Below, piece by piece: positions 1-9,312 of a stretch of DNA of 64,000 bases. The notes under the pieces were generated by a model. It saw nothing but the letters and a program-made list of their open reading frames with translations, did not search any database and was not told where the DNA came from. The position numbers and the translations under genes are program-made. The number at the start of each line of letters is the position of its first letter. The stretch's first letter is position 1. The DNA is from Bacteroidota bacterium (GTDB taxonomy: Bacteria; Bacteroidota; Bacteroidia; Chitinophagales; BACL12), in assembly GCA_016718035.1 (NCBI GenBank), contig JADKEK010000001.1, positions 558,001 through 622,000 on the forward strand, given 5' to 3'.

Positions 1-1369
1 GGTTGTTCCTTCGCCACCGGCATTATTTCCGTATGTTCAACAGATGCTTTGTCGTTGGTAGAAAGTTTATCAAAAGCCCCTTTGCGCAGAATTTTATTTG
101 TTTCAGATATTAATAATTGTTCTTCAACATTTAAATTGCGCGCCGTTTGTTTTAAGTAGAGACTACGCGTAATCCCATCAGGAATTTTGGCGATACTCTG
201 CACAATATCTTTAATAATACCAGCAACTTTTACAGGGTCGCCTTTTGCATCTTCAAGATATAAATCCGTTTTTAAATGGATGAGGTCTTTTTTATTATCC
301 TCAATATATTTTCTAAAACCGTCAGCGCCTAATTTTTGCACATAAGTATCCGGGTCATCATCAGCAGGCAGCAGCACCACTTTTACGTTCATGCCCTCTT
401 CCAATGCAATTTCCAATCCGCGCAAAGCCGCTTTTACACCCGCACTATCACCATCATATAATATCGTTAAATTCGGTGTATATCGTTTAATCAAACGCAC
501 CTGATCCTGCGTCAGCGAAGTCCCGGACGATGCCACCACATTTTCAATGCCACTTTGCGACAACGAAATTACGTCCATATACCCCTCAACCAGATAACAT
601 TCTTCTAGTTGCGTAATAGCTTTCCGCGCCTGAAAAATCCCAAAAACAATTTTACTTTTTAAATAAATATCCGTCTCCGGCGAGTTAATATATTTCGGAA
701 TTTTTTTGTCCGCACTCAAGGTTCTGCCACCAAAACCCAACACCTTACCCGTGATGCTATGAATAGGAAACATCACCCTGCCACGGAAAAAATCTTTGCC
801 ATATTGTGAGGTGAGCCCCAATTGTTGCAATAATTCAACTTTATAGCCCGTGTTGGAAGCAATGCGTGTAAACGTCTCCCCATCGCCGGGACAAAATCCC
901 AATTTAAATTTTTCGATAGTATCGCTGCGCAGTCCCCGTTCGGTGAAATAACTCAAGCCGATACTTTTGCCTTCCTCATCGTTATGCAAATAATCGTAGA
1001 AATAGTTCTACGCAAAAGTGTTGATGATATAAAGGCTCTCCCTGCGATTTTCCTCCTGAATTTCCTCGTTTGTGCGTTGCTTTTCCTCAACCTCGATATG
1101 ATATTTATTCGCCAGGTAAATCAGCGCCTCGCGGTAACTCAGTTGCTCATGCTCCATCACAAACCCCACCGAATTCCCACTTTTTCCGCACCCAAAACAC
1201 TTATAAATCCCTTTGGGCACCGAAACCGTAAACGAAGGCGTCTTCTCATTATGGAAAGGACATTTCCCAATCAGGTTCACCCCCGGCGCTTCAAATTCAC
1301 AAAATCCCCCACCACCTCCTCAATCCTGGAAGCATCCATAATCCGCCCAATCGTTTCCTTCGATATCAC
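1..1369 (-). CDS. dnaG: DNA primase DnaG, 3' end beyond the window; frameshift and in-frame stop in this sequence
   Basis: Synthesises RNA primers at the replication fork. From a GTG at 1369 the product shows the CHC2 zinc-finger region (Cys and His in KCPFHNEK near residue 37, then CFGCG). The catalytic-core and TOPRIM signatures EGYMDVISL and YDGDSAG follow, and the frame is open to base 1. Two lesions interrupt it. A C-run at 1280-1284 (G5 on the coding strand) needs one more base to join NLKRRG to VNLIGKC. A TAG at 1008-1010 lies where a family member has a sense codon (context NTFA-stop-NYFYDYL). Because the protein is essential and both flanks are well conserved, sequence error is the likeliest cause. 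The GTG start is chosen because conserved N-terminal residues (SKETIGRIMDASRIEEV) begin there. Confidence 0.93.
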
Positions 1370-1898
1370 CCCCCAAAGTTAACAGATTTACCCCATTGCA
1401 CCACGCCGCCCCACAAAATGAACTTTCGTAACTTAGGATGTGAAATGTTTTGGAGCAGAAACATCGCGCTCCGTCCAAACAATCCGCACCGGTCTTTCAT
1501 TGCAAGTCCTCTCCGCTAAGGCGGATGCGGGCTTTCCATTGCAGCCCGGGCTATGTTGGCGGTTTGGTGTAATCCTTGATATTTGTTTTTCGTATAGTTG
1601 GGGTTTTGTTGTGACAGGGTAAAGCGGGTGATAAGTGAAGGTTTGTGGTTTGGGGGTATTGTGAAATATGTGTTGGTTTTTATGGATTTTGATAAAATGT
1701 GACTTGAGAGTGGTTAACGGAAAACCGTGAATTTAAGAAGCTAGCATTGTGAAAAAGTAGATTTTACTTACATTTATGAAATCAATTATGATGAATAAAT
1801 TTTTCTATTTATGCCCAGATAAGGCGGTATTGGAGAGCCTTGCGCAATTGAGTTTCACAAATTAACTTTAGTGTGAACTGTAATAAACGACATTAAAA
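1370..1898. other. Intergenic region with a GC-rich hairpin repeat
   Basis: No convincing gene is seen. Bases 1440-1565 are more GC-rich than the surroundings. They contain a short hairpin, TCCGC at 1512-1516 with GCGGA at 1521-1525, and a repeated CATTGCA (near 1499 and 1537), which suggests a dispersed repeat. The rest is AT-rich and leads into the accessory island. Confidence 0.5.
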
Positions 1899-2732
1899 AT
1901 GATAGAAGATATATTTTTTCAAGACGAGGGACAAGTTAAAATTACTGCCGCATCAGTTGGTATAAGTAGACTTCGTTGGACTTCTGTAAAGGAAAGTGAA
2001 ATTGATTCCAATAAGCATTTGGAGTTAATGGAGAAATATAGATTTGACCATTTACCAATTGAACCAGAAATTGGGATTATTGCGGAGTTCTTCAAAACTG
2101 CGGAACCTAACAAATTCGACAAAATTGAAAGACTTAAAATAAATTACAAAGACGTAATTCCTTTAGATACAAATATTCGAGATGTTATAGACAAATTTGC
2201 AAATCAAAAAAAGACATTCTTTTTCTTACGTTATCAGAAAAATATTTCAGGGCTTATAACATTGGGAAACTTAAATTGTAAACAAGTTCAGATATATGTT
2301 TTCGGTTTAATCTGTGATTTAGAGAGGGAATTGGGTGACTTTTTAAACTCTCAGCTAACAAACAAAGAAATTAACGAATGGATAAAAGGCAAAATTGACG
2401 CAAGCAATCCAGTCGACAAATACAAACTCATACTTGAAAATTATGAGAGCCTAACTAATTCTGACCTGGAAAATAGTCTAACAGAACATTTTTTTCTTGT
2501 TGACTTTTTTAAAATAATCGCCGATAAAAATCTTTACAGTGAGCTTGGTTATACCAAATCTGGGTGGGAAGACTTGAGTAGTATAAACGAACTAAGAAAG
2601 AGAATCGCGCACCCAACAAGAAGTTTAATTGACAACGAAAACAATATTTTTAAACTGCAAAAACGAATAATCAAAATAGAAGACTTGACATTTCGCTTTA
2701 CTATGCGAAAACAGAACAGCATTCGCCAATAG
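1899..2732 (+). CDS. CBS-like domain protein with C-terminal HEPN-type domain
   Basis: 277 residues, no signal peptide or membrane segment. The N-terminal half (about 1-130) resembles a CBS pair: HLELMEKYRFDHLPI, then a second unit with VIPLDTNIRDVIDKF and FFFLRYQKNISGLITLGNL. The helical C-terminal half (about 150-277) ends in NELRKRIAHPTRSL, with R233/R235 and H238 matching the Rx4-6H motif of HEPN domains, many of which are RNases. The gene is monocistronic, in AT-rich DNA, with no clear promoter. A ligand-sensing CBS module tied to an RNase-like HEPN would fit a stress or defence effector, but that is inference. The domain calls are by eye; the HEPN motif is clearer than the CBS pair. Confidence 0.6.
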   Translation: MIEDIFFQDEGQVKITAASVGISRLRWTSVKESEIDSNKHLELMEKYRFDHLPIEPEIGIIAEFFKTAEPNKFDKIERLKINYKDVIPLDTNIRDVIDKFANQKKTFFFLRYQKNISGLITLGNLNCKQVQIYVFGLICDLERELGDFLNSQLTNKEINEWIKGKIDASNPVDKYKLILENYESLTNSDLENSLTEHFFLVDFFKIIADKNLYSELGYTKSGWEDLSSINELRKRIAHPTRSLIDNENNIFKLQKRIIKIEDLTFRFTMRKQNSIRQ

Positions 2733-2880
2733 CATTGTGTCTAAATTAGCGGTGTCGCGCAAAATTGGGCCTAAGAGCCTCAATCAAGCTTTTATGCAAT
2801 TTGGCAGTAAAGTGCTTCGAAATAACCAACCGCAGTAACACCCATCACCTTAGTCAGTATTAATATTAAACAATTTAATT

Positions 2881-4008
2881 ATGGAAGAAAAAGAAACAAA
2901 CATTGAAAATATACCCGAAGAAAATAATGATTCGTATGTAAATGACGACTTGTATAACATCAGTTCTTGGGGTGCAGACTATTCATTCAGGGAATTGGTT
3001 TCATTGTATGATGATAATGATCTAATAAAACCAGAACTCCAAAGAAAATATGTCTGGGAAAAGCCTGAAGCTAGTCGTTTTATCGATTCCATCTTACTTG
3101 GATTGCCTATACCAAGTATTTTTTTGGCCAAAACAGAAGACAATAAAATGTTAATTATAGATGGGTATCAGAGACTTATGACTGTCAATGATTACATAAA
3201 AGGAATTTGGTCGGGTGACAATAGTGTTTTTACATTATCAAACACACCAGGTAAAATTAACCATCGGTGGAAAGGAAAAGCATATAGCCAACTTTCTGAA
3301 TCCGAACAACGAAAAATAAAAACTACCACTATTCACGCTATTATATTTGAACAAAAACAGCCTAAGGAAGATGATACAAGTTTGTATCAAATATTTGAAA
3401 GAATAAACACAAGTGGTAAAACTTTAATGCCGCAAGAAATACGTAACTGTGTCTACCAAGGTGATTTGAATACCTTACTCTTCGAATTGAACAAAGATGT
3501 TAATTGGCGATTACTATTTGGGAATCCCAAAGAGGATCCTAGAATGCGGGATTTAGAATTTATTCTTAGAATTTTTGCATTAAAAAGTAAAGAAATAGAA
3601 AGCTCAATAAAGGGAAGTGTCTCGTTAAAAAAGGTTTTAAATGAGTTTATGGGTTCAAAAGAGAATAATAAAGTTGAAACTATCAACAAGTTTCGAAAAG
3701 TATTTGTAAATTCGATATCAACCATTAGAAATTTATTTGGAGAAAACGCATTCTTCAATGTACAATCAAATGATTTGACTACAATTAGAAAAAGATTTTA
3801 TCCTACTGTATACGATTCTGTCTTTATTTCAACCTCAATTGCTTTAGAAAGAGGAGTTGACATCACAAAAGTAACAGAAGCAAATCGACTTGCCTTATTG
3901 AGAGATGAAAAATTTAGAGAATATTCTACTCAAGGTACTATGCAAGTAGAGCATATAAATGGTCGAATTAATTTAGCATTGCAATACCTTTATAATTTGA
4001 AAAGATGA
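2881..4008 (+). CDS. DUF262 domain protein (GmrS-like N-terminal fold), first gene of a HEPN pair
   Basis: 375 residues. The DUF262 hallmarks are visible: PELQRKYVWEKPEASRFIDS near residue 50, LLGLPIPSIFL near 70, and IIDGYQRL with D94-G95-Y96-Q97-R98, the ParB/Srx-like nucleotide-binding motif of the family. FERINTSGKTLMPQEIRNCV follows near 175. A GmrSD-type C-terminal DUF1524 HNH nuclease region is not evident, so the gene resembles a GmrS half alone. Its stop overlaps the start of the next gene by 4 bases (ATGA), so the two are almost certainly co-translated. DUF262 proteins occur in restriction of modified DNA and in other anti-phage systems; the role here is inferred. Confidence 0.8.
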   Translation: MEEKETNIENIPEENNDSYVNDDLYNISSWGADYSFRELVSLYDDNDLIKPELQRKYVWEKPEASRFIDSILLGLPIPSIFLAKTEDNKMLIIDGYQRLMTVNDYIKGIWSGDNSVFTLSNTPGKINHRWKGKAYSQLSESEQRKIKTTTIHAIIFEQKQPKEDDTSLYQIFERINTSGKTLMPQEIRNCVYQGDLNTLLFELNKDVNWRLLFGNPKEDPRMRDLEFILRIFALKSKEIESSIKGSVSLKKVLNEFMGSKENNKVETINKFRKVFVNSISTIRNLFGENAFFNVQSNDLTTIRKRFYPTVYDSVFISTSIALERGVDITKVTEANRLALLRDEKFREYSTQGTMQVEHINGRINLALQYLYNLKR

Positions 4009-4494
4009 ACAATCAAACAGCTCTTCAAAGCCTCAATGATTGTTCAATAGAATTAGATAAGCTTCAGAAAATAATTGAAGTATTTGGGCAGTCACATTCC
4101 ATTGTTCCATTCCTTTCTAACTATGCAGTTATTAAATGTTGTGGAACAATCGAAAATTGTTTTAAGATAATTATTTCAGACTTTCATAATTCATTGCCGC
4201 CCCAGGCGAAAAACTACATTGAAAACACTTTTCTTTATAGTTCAATGAATCCCAGCAAGGAAAATATTTGTAAAAGTCTTAAAAAATTTGATAAACAATG
4301 GAATATTAATTTTAAAGCAAAATTGGCATCTGAAATTGATACCAATCGAATTGAATCGTCTTTGAGTTCTCTCAACGAAGCAAGAAATACCTTTGCTCAT
4401 GGAAGTAATCCAGGAGTTAGTTTTTGCTAGTGTAGTCACTTATTTCAATGACTCAAGAAGAGTTATTGAAATTTTAGACGAAGTTGTTATCTAA
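4005..4494 (+). CDS. RiboL-PSP/MAE_28990-like HEPN protein, frameshifted near its end
   Basis: About 162 residues once corrected. The helical protein carries SLNEARNTFAHGS with R127-N-T-F-A-H132, the Rx4H HEPN ribonuclease motif. As read, the frame ends at 4430. Removing one T from the run at 4421-4425 continues the family-like tail VVTYFNDSRRVIEILDEV to a TAA at 4492-4494. It starts inside the DUF262 gene (4-base overlap). Such a DUF262 plus small HEPN pair suggests a regulator/effector or toxin-antitoxin-like module in which HEPN cleaves RNA; function is not shown by sequence alone. Confidence 0.7.
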
Positions 4495-5006
4495 TTAATA
4501 CGCTTAACAGGGCACTATTACGATCTTGCATTATATTAAACTTTATAACTGGAGCTTTATTTTGAATTATTTCTAATAACAGATTTGATTCTCAAAATCG
4601 CAAACAGCAAATTGCTGTAAAACGATATAAGAATTATTTGCCAACAAGCAAAGTAAAGGCTACCTCTAATAAAATTTAGATTCATCTATTTTATATATGC
4701 AAATAGGCAAACGAATTGCTCAAGGACAGGTCATGTAAAATAAATTTCTATTTAACATCATGACTTTAATTAATTTTAATTAATTTATGATTTTTAATAC
4801 TGAGAAGTTAGTATAGGTCATGCGAATTATTTGTTGGAGTAAAGAAGAATTTATTGACATAGACTCTGCCTTTTTTTCTAGTAAGTATATATTTGCAAAA
4901 ATTAACAATGATTTTCGTATTTTAGGAGAGATTTGTCACCGATTTTTTTAATATTGGACGATTATTTCATTTTTAAACAATCACAAGGTGCAGTATATTT
5001 GAACCC
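4495..5006. other. AT-rich intergenic region inside the accessory island
   Basis: No open frame of note, RNA gene or repeat was recognised. The stretch is strongly AT-rich (for example around 4760-4800). The only site supported is the -7 box just before the helicase gene. Confidence 0.5.
4994..5001 (+). promoter_or_regulatory. Bacteroidota -7 promoter box TATATTTG for the helicase gene
   Basis: Exact TAnnTTTG match that ends 5 bases before the ATG at 5007, predicting a nearly leaderless transcript. No clear -33 TTG at the usual spacing was seen. Confidence 0.5.
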
Positions 5007-8000
5007 ATGAACCAAGGAATCTATGAAGAACTAGTAACGCAATTGGTCTCAAATAAAATTAATGAGCTCAATAGGGATTCATATTACATAAATAAATCTA
5101 AGATTGATAAAGAGGAAGCTTCAATTATTATCTCGCGCCATTTAGCAAAAACTATCAAAGGGGCGCTTGATGCTATGAAAAATGAAACCAATCTGATAGA
5201 ACTCCAAATTGAAATTGCAAACAAAATCATACAATTTTTAAAGTCTGAATTGAAGTCAAATGATTTTGATAGGGATTTGATTGAAAGTGGGGGTGAAATA
5301 TTAAAAGCTGTGTTTACTAAAATTGATGCTCATTTTTCTGACTTCGACCTCCATTTAAAAGAAATAACACCCTATACCAGACTTACCTACAGTGAATTAT
5401 TCACAGGCGGGAGTAATACCGGTTTATCCCTTGAAAGTGAACTTAAAAAAGAAATACTTTCTTCCAACAAAATTGACTTACTCGTATCATTTATCAAGTT
5501 TAAAGGCATCATCATTTTAGAGCGGGAACTTAAGGAGTTTACTCAAAGGGGAGGCCAATTGCGGGTTATCACTACTACCTACATGGGAGCTTCTGACTAT
5601 AAAGCAATTGAATTGCTGTCAAAGTTGGAAAATACACAAGTAAAAATATCCTATAACACTGGAAACGAAAGGCTTCACGCAAAAGCGTATTTGTTTTATA
5701 GGAATACTGGTTTTCATACCGGGTATATTGGCTCTTCCAATTTTTCAAGGTCTGCTCTAACAGATGGTTTGGAGTGGAATGTGAAAATTACTACTAAGGA
5801 AGTAGGCCACATTATTGATAAATTCCAAAAAACTTTTGAGTCATACTGGCAAAGTGATGATTTTGAAATTTTCGATAGTGCTATTCACAAGGAAAAACTT
5901 ACCGAATCATTAAACAAAGGCAAAAACAATACGAATGGAGTTGTAAATCCTGTCGCATATTTTGATTTAAAACCTTATCCTTTTCAATATGAAATCCTTG
6001 AAAAACTCGAGGTTGAAAGAACGATCCATTATCGATATAGAAACCTTGTAGTTGCAGCTACGGGTACTGGTAAAACAATAATTTCAGCTTTTGATTACAA
6101 GAATTTTAGGAATGAAAACAAATCTGCGAAATTACTTTTTTTAGCACATCGGAAAGAAATTTTGGAGCAGGCACTTTCAACATTTCAAGGAATATTAAAA
6201 GACAATAACTTCGGAGAATTATGGGTAGATGGAAAAACTCCAACAAATTATGAATATGTGTTCGCCTCAATCCAAACTCTTAAGAATAGGCTTGATGATT
6301 TAGAACTTTCTAAAGATTTTTTTGATTATATAATTATTGATGAGTGCCACCACCTCACCGCCTCTTCTTATAGAGGAATAATAAATTACTTCACGCCTAA
6401 AATTTTACTCGGCCTTACTGCAACACCTGAAAGAATGGATGGTGGTGACATAAAAGAGGATTTTCACAATAGAATTGCAGCCGAAATTAGATTGCCTGAA
6501 GCTTTAAACAGAAAATTATTGTGCCCTTTTCAATATTTTGGAATTACGGATAGTGTTGATCTAACAAAAGTGCGTTGGGAAAAAGGCCGGTATGTAGCTA
6601 GTGAGTTAAGTAATATTTATACCGCTAATGATAGGCGCGTTCGTGAAATAATTGATGCGCTTGATAAATATACCAAAGACTATAACAATGTAAGAGCACT
6701 CGGATTTTGTGTAACTATTGAGCACGCAAAGTTTATGGCGGAAAAATTCTTATTAGCTGGTTTCAAGGCTGGTTATTTAACGAGCGCTAATTCCAATAAT
6801 AGGTCAGAAATCAGAAATCAGCTGCTTAAAAAAGAAATCAATTATTTATTTGTTGTAGACATTTTTAATGAAGGCGTTGATATACCAGAAATTGACACGG
6901 TTTTATTTTTACGGCCAACAGATAGTTTAACCGTTTTTCTGCAGCAACTCGGAAGAGGCTTGAGGTTAGCTGATGACAAGGAATGTTTGACTGTACTTGA
7001 TTTTGTTGGTAATGCCAGGCCAGAATACAATTTTGAAAATAAATTTCGAGCATTAATTGGAAAAACATCTACACCAGTAAAAAAGGAGGTTGAAGACAAT
7101 TTTCCACATCTGCCTTTGGGATGTTCAATAATTTTAGAAAGGAAGGCTAAAGAATTTATTTTAAGCAATATCGCTGCTGCAACTGCCCTAAATCAGAATC
7201 AGCTTATTCTTAAAGTAAAAACATTTCAACACCAAACAACACTTCCGTTAAATCTGAAGAATTTCACCGAATTTTTTGATATACCACTTCAATTGATTTA
7301 TAAACAAAGCAGAAAATTTGGATGGAAAAGGCTTTGTCAAATGGCAGGTATTATTGATGATTTTGGAAGTGAAAATGAAAGTCAGATATTATCTGCAATG
7401 ACTAACAAATGGTTGTCGACAGCATCCAGCAGCTATTTTAACTTTATTTTAAAACTTGCTAAAAAAGGTTTTAAAATTAAAATCGCTGATTTGACGAAGA
7501 TTGAAAAAACAATGGCATTAATGCTCCATTTTGATGTAAGGCAGAGTGCAGGCGGGTTTAAGTCACTAGAAGATTCTATAAATCACATAGGGAAAAATAA
7601 AATACTTGTTGAAGAGATTGTAGAATTAATGGAGATTTTAATTGACAAAATTGATTTCAAAGAAATTGAAATTGATTTGCCTTATAACCAACCATTAAAA
7701 TTGCATGCACGTTACACTAGAGCCCAAATACTAGCAGCATTTGGTTTGAGTAGTTTTGAGAAAAAATCCTCGAATAGGGAAGGGGTTGCAAAAAATGACG
7801 AACTTAACACGGAACTATTATTTATAAATTTAATTAAATCGGAAGAAGACTTTTCGCCAACAACTATGTATGATGACTACGCGATAAATGAACGTTTATT
7901 TCACTGGCAAAGTCAAAATTCAGTTGGACCCAATACGCCAAAAGGCTTATCCTATATAACGCATAAGGAGAATCAAAAAAAAATATTACTTTTTGTCCGG

Positions 8001-8165
8001 GAAAAATCAAATGACGAGTTTGGAAACGCAATGGGCTATGTGTTTGTAGGTGAAGGCACTTTAAATCATTATTATGACTCCAAACCAATGAGTGTTGAGT
8101 GGGAATTGAAGGAGCCATTGCCACATTTTCTTTGGAAGGATGCAGCGAAGTTGAGAGTGGGTTGA
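5007..8165 (+). CDS. PLD-like nuclease / superfamily 2 helicase / DUF3427 protein
   Basis: 1,052 residues, full length for this three-part family. The phospholipase D-type domain (about 120-290) has HAKAYLF near 223 and GSSNFS shortly after, an HxK-type catalytic signature. The SF2 helicase has Walker A ATGTGKT near 351, DECHH near 444, LTATPERMDGG near 470 and QQLGRGLR near 646. The C-terminal region (about 960-1052) has the DUF3427 pattern, with ILLFVREKS, GYVFVGEG and EWELKEPLPHFLW. The likely activity is ATP-driven DNA translocation coupled to cleavage. Relatives occur in defence or mobile contexts, and the island neighbours here agree, but the role is inferred. The -7 box 5 bases upstream supports the start. 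Confidence 0.88.
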   Translation: MNQGIYEELVTQLVSNKINELNRDSYYINKSKIDKEEASIIISRHLAKTIKGALDAMKNETNLIELQIEIANKIIQFLKSELKSNDFDRDLIESGGEILKAVFTKIDAHFSDFDLHLKEITPYTRLTYSELFTGGSNTGLSLESELKKEILSSNKIDLLVSFIKFKGIIILERELKEFTQRGGQLRVITTTYMGASDYKAIELLSKLENTQVKISYNTGNERLHAKAYLFYRNTGFHTGYIGSSNFSRSALTDGLEWNVKITTKEVGHIIDKFQKTFESYWQSDDFEIFDSAIHKEKLTESLNKGKNNTNGVVNPVAYFDLKPYPFQYEILEKLEVERTIHYRYRNLVVAATGTGKTIISAFDYKNFRNENKSAKLLFLAHRKEILEQALSTFQGILKDNNFGELWVDGKTPTNYEYVFASIQTLKNRLDDLELSKDFFDYIIIDECHHLTASSYRGIINYFTPKILLGLTATPERMDGGDIKEDFHNRIAAEIRLPEALNRKLLCPFQYFGITDSVDLTKVRWEKGRYVASELSNIYTANDRRVREIIDALDKYTKDYNNVRALGFCVTIEHAKFMAEKFLLAGFKAGYLTSANSNNRSEIRNQLLKKEINYLFVVDIFNEGVDIPEIDTVLFLRPTDSLTVFLQQLGRGLRLADDKECLTVLDFVGNARPEYNFENKFRALIGKTSTPVKKEVEDNFPHLPLGCSIILERKAKEFILSNIAAATALNQNQLILKVKTFQHQTTLPLNLKNFTEFFDIPLQLIYKQSRKFGWKRLCQMAGIIDDFGSENESQILSAMTNKWLSTASSSYFNFILKLAKKGFKIKIADLTKIEKTMALMLHFDVRQSAGGFKSLEDSINHIGKNKILVEEIVELMEILIDKIDFKEIEIDLPYNQPLKLHARYTRAQILAAFGLSSFEKKSSNREGVAKNDELNTELLFINLIKSEEDFSPTTMYDDYAINERLFHWQSQNSVGPNTPKGLSYITHKENQKKILLFVREKSNDEFGNAMGYVFVGEGTLNHYYDSKPMSVEWELKEPLPHFLWKDAAKLRVG

Positions 8166-8572
8166 TATTTCAATCTAGGTATTTGGAAATTGACAACACA
8201 AGTAATTTTTATTTAATTGGCGCTAAATACAATAAGAAAATTGGCTTTTATTCCAGTAAATTACCTCCAAATATTTTTAACCGTGTCGTATCAGAGCTCA
8301 ATTGCATTCAACTTGATAGTTTAAATCAATATTATGAAGCCAGTTGGACCGACGACCAAACCTGTGGTGTTTTAATACAAACAACAGATACTATTTATAA
8401 AAGTAGTGCCTATGGCTTTGATGAAGAACCTGTGGAATTGAGAATCCTTTTTCATACGCTCATGGAATTGTATAAAGATGTGGAATTGAAAGAGGATTCA
8501 TTAATTGAAGATAAATTTTTATTCCAGAATTTCCCTTACGAAAATATTCCCCCTCCACCAAATCGCAAATAA
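8162..8572 (+). pseudogene. 5'-truncated remnant, C-terminal part of a DUF6438-like protein
   Basis: The frame is open from inside the helicase gene, but residues encoded upstream of about 8162 are only the helicase read in another frame. The plausible protein begins near FQSRYLEIDN and shows LPPNIFNRVVSELNCIQLD, then TCGVLIQTTDTIYKS, a layout that resembles DUF6438-type proteins. No signal peptide, RBS or ATG is present at the expected place, so it looks like the 3' part of a gene joined to the helicase end by recombination. The family match is weak. Confidence 0.45.
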
Positions 8573-8577
8573 TCAGG

Positions 8578-8679
8578 TTATTTCGTATATTTTGCAACTA
8601 CCATATTAAAATCTGGATTGGCACCCGTAATACCGGACTCTGTAATTTTGATGGTAAAACATTTACCAATTTTAAGGAA
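8578..8679 (-). pseudogene. Possible 3' remnant of a degraded gene
   Basis: A 33-codon minus-strand frame reads KIGKCFTIKITESGIT and NPDFNMVVAKYTK before TAA. Its composition looks like a genuine protein C-terminus rather than noise, but it is preceded by a stop and has no start. The parent family is not recognised. Confidence 0.25.
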
Positions 8680-8802
8680 TTAGAATAAAGGTTTATTTCC
8701 TAGAAACCATTTCAGGCTTTCAGCGGTTGAAAATTACTTGGTTTAGATATCCTGCAACTGCTGTGGATTGGTTTACCTAGTGGAAAACAATCAAATATTA
8801 CT

Positions 8803-8810
8803 TATCTTTG
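8803..8810 (+). promoter_or_regulatory. -7 promoter box TATCTTTG for the MntA-like gene
   Basis: Exact TAnnTTTG match ending 4 bases before the ATG at 8815. It supports that ATG over any start further upstream. Confidence 0.5.
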
Positions 8811-8814
8811 GAAT

Positions 8815-9104
8815 ATGAATTATCTGGCCCAAATAAAAATGAACTGGAAAAAATGAAACCAGAGCTATCGGAAAAGTTTTTCGTAAGCGAAATTGGGTTA
8901 TTCGGGTCAATCACCCGTGATGATTTTACTCCAAATAGTGACGTAGATATAATTGTTGATTTCAATAAGCCTATCGGTATTGAATTTATTGATTTAGCTG
9001 ATTTTATAGAAAGTAGGCTACACAGAAGGATTGATTTAATATCTAAAAAAGCATTAAGAAAATATTTTTATTTGAGTATAGATAAGGAAATACAATATGT
9101 CTAA
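8815..9104 (+). CDS. MntA-like minimal nucleotidyltransferase antitoxin, frameshifted near the start
   Basis: About 96 residues. The nucleotidyltransferase signature GLFGSITRDDF, then NSDVDIIVDF, gives the GSx(10)DxD pattern used for metal and NTP binding. Relatives (MntA) AMPylate and silence the HEPN toxin HepT. From the ATG at 8815 the frame needs one extra A in the run at 8835-8839, giving MNYLAQIKNELEKMKPELSE, which looks like the normal family N-terminus. Without that correction only a TTG or an internal Met start is possible. No HepT (DUF86) gene follows, so it is solitary unless the partner is elsewhere or one of the island HEPN proteins. Confidence 0.75.
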
Positions 9105-9312
9105 ACGATAAGATACTGTATTACTTAAATGCATTATTAAAAGACGTACTCTAACCTATTAATTATACATCAACTAAATTTTAGGCTTCAAAAGTGAAAT
9201 ATTTATTCTAAAATAGCCAATTCCCGCATCACTTAAAATTACCATCATTCATTCTTAATAAAAATTGTATTGCCTAATTATAAATTAGCAATTGTATCTA
9301 ATTGTAGGGACG

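Noticed and set aside
984..1382. Plus-strand open frame opposite dnaG
   Set aside because: It is antisense to conserved DnaG sequence and has no protein-like motif.
1440..1622. Short plus-strand frame in the first gap
   Set aside because: It runs through the GC-rich hairpin repeat and has no RBS or family-like sequence.
2733..2880. Integron attC site between island genes
   Set aside because: No paired GTTRRRY/RYYYAAC core sites could be found around the genes, and no integrase is present.
2881..4008. Complete GmrSD type IV restriction enzyme
   Set aside because: The DUF262 part is clear but no DUF1524 nuclease region is visible.
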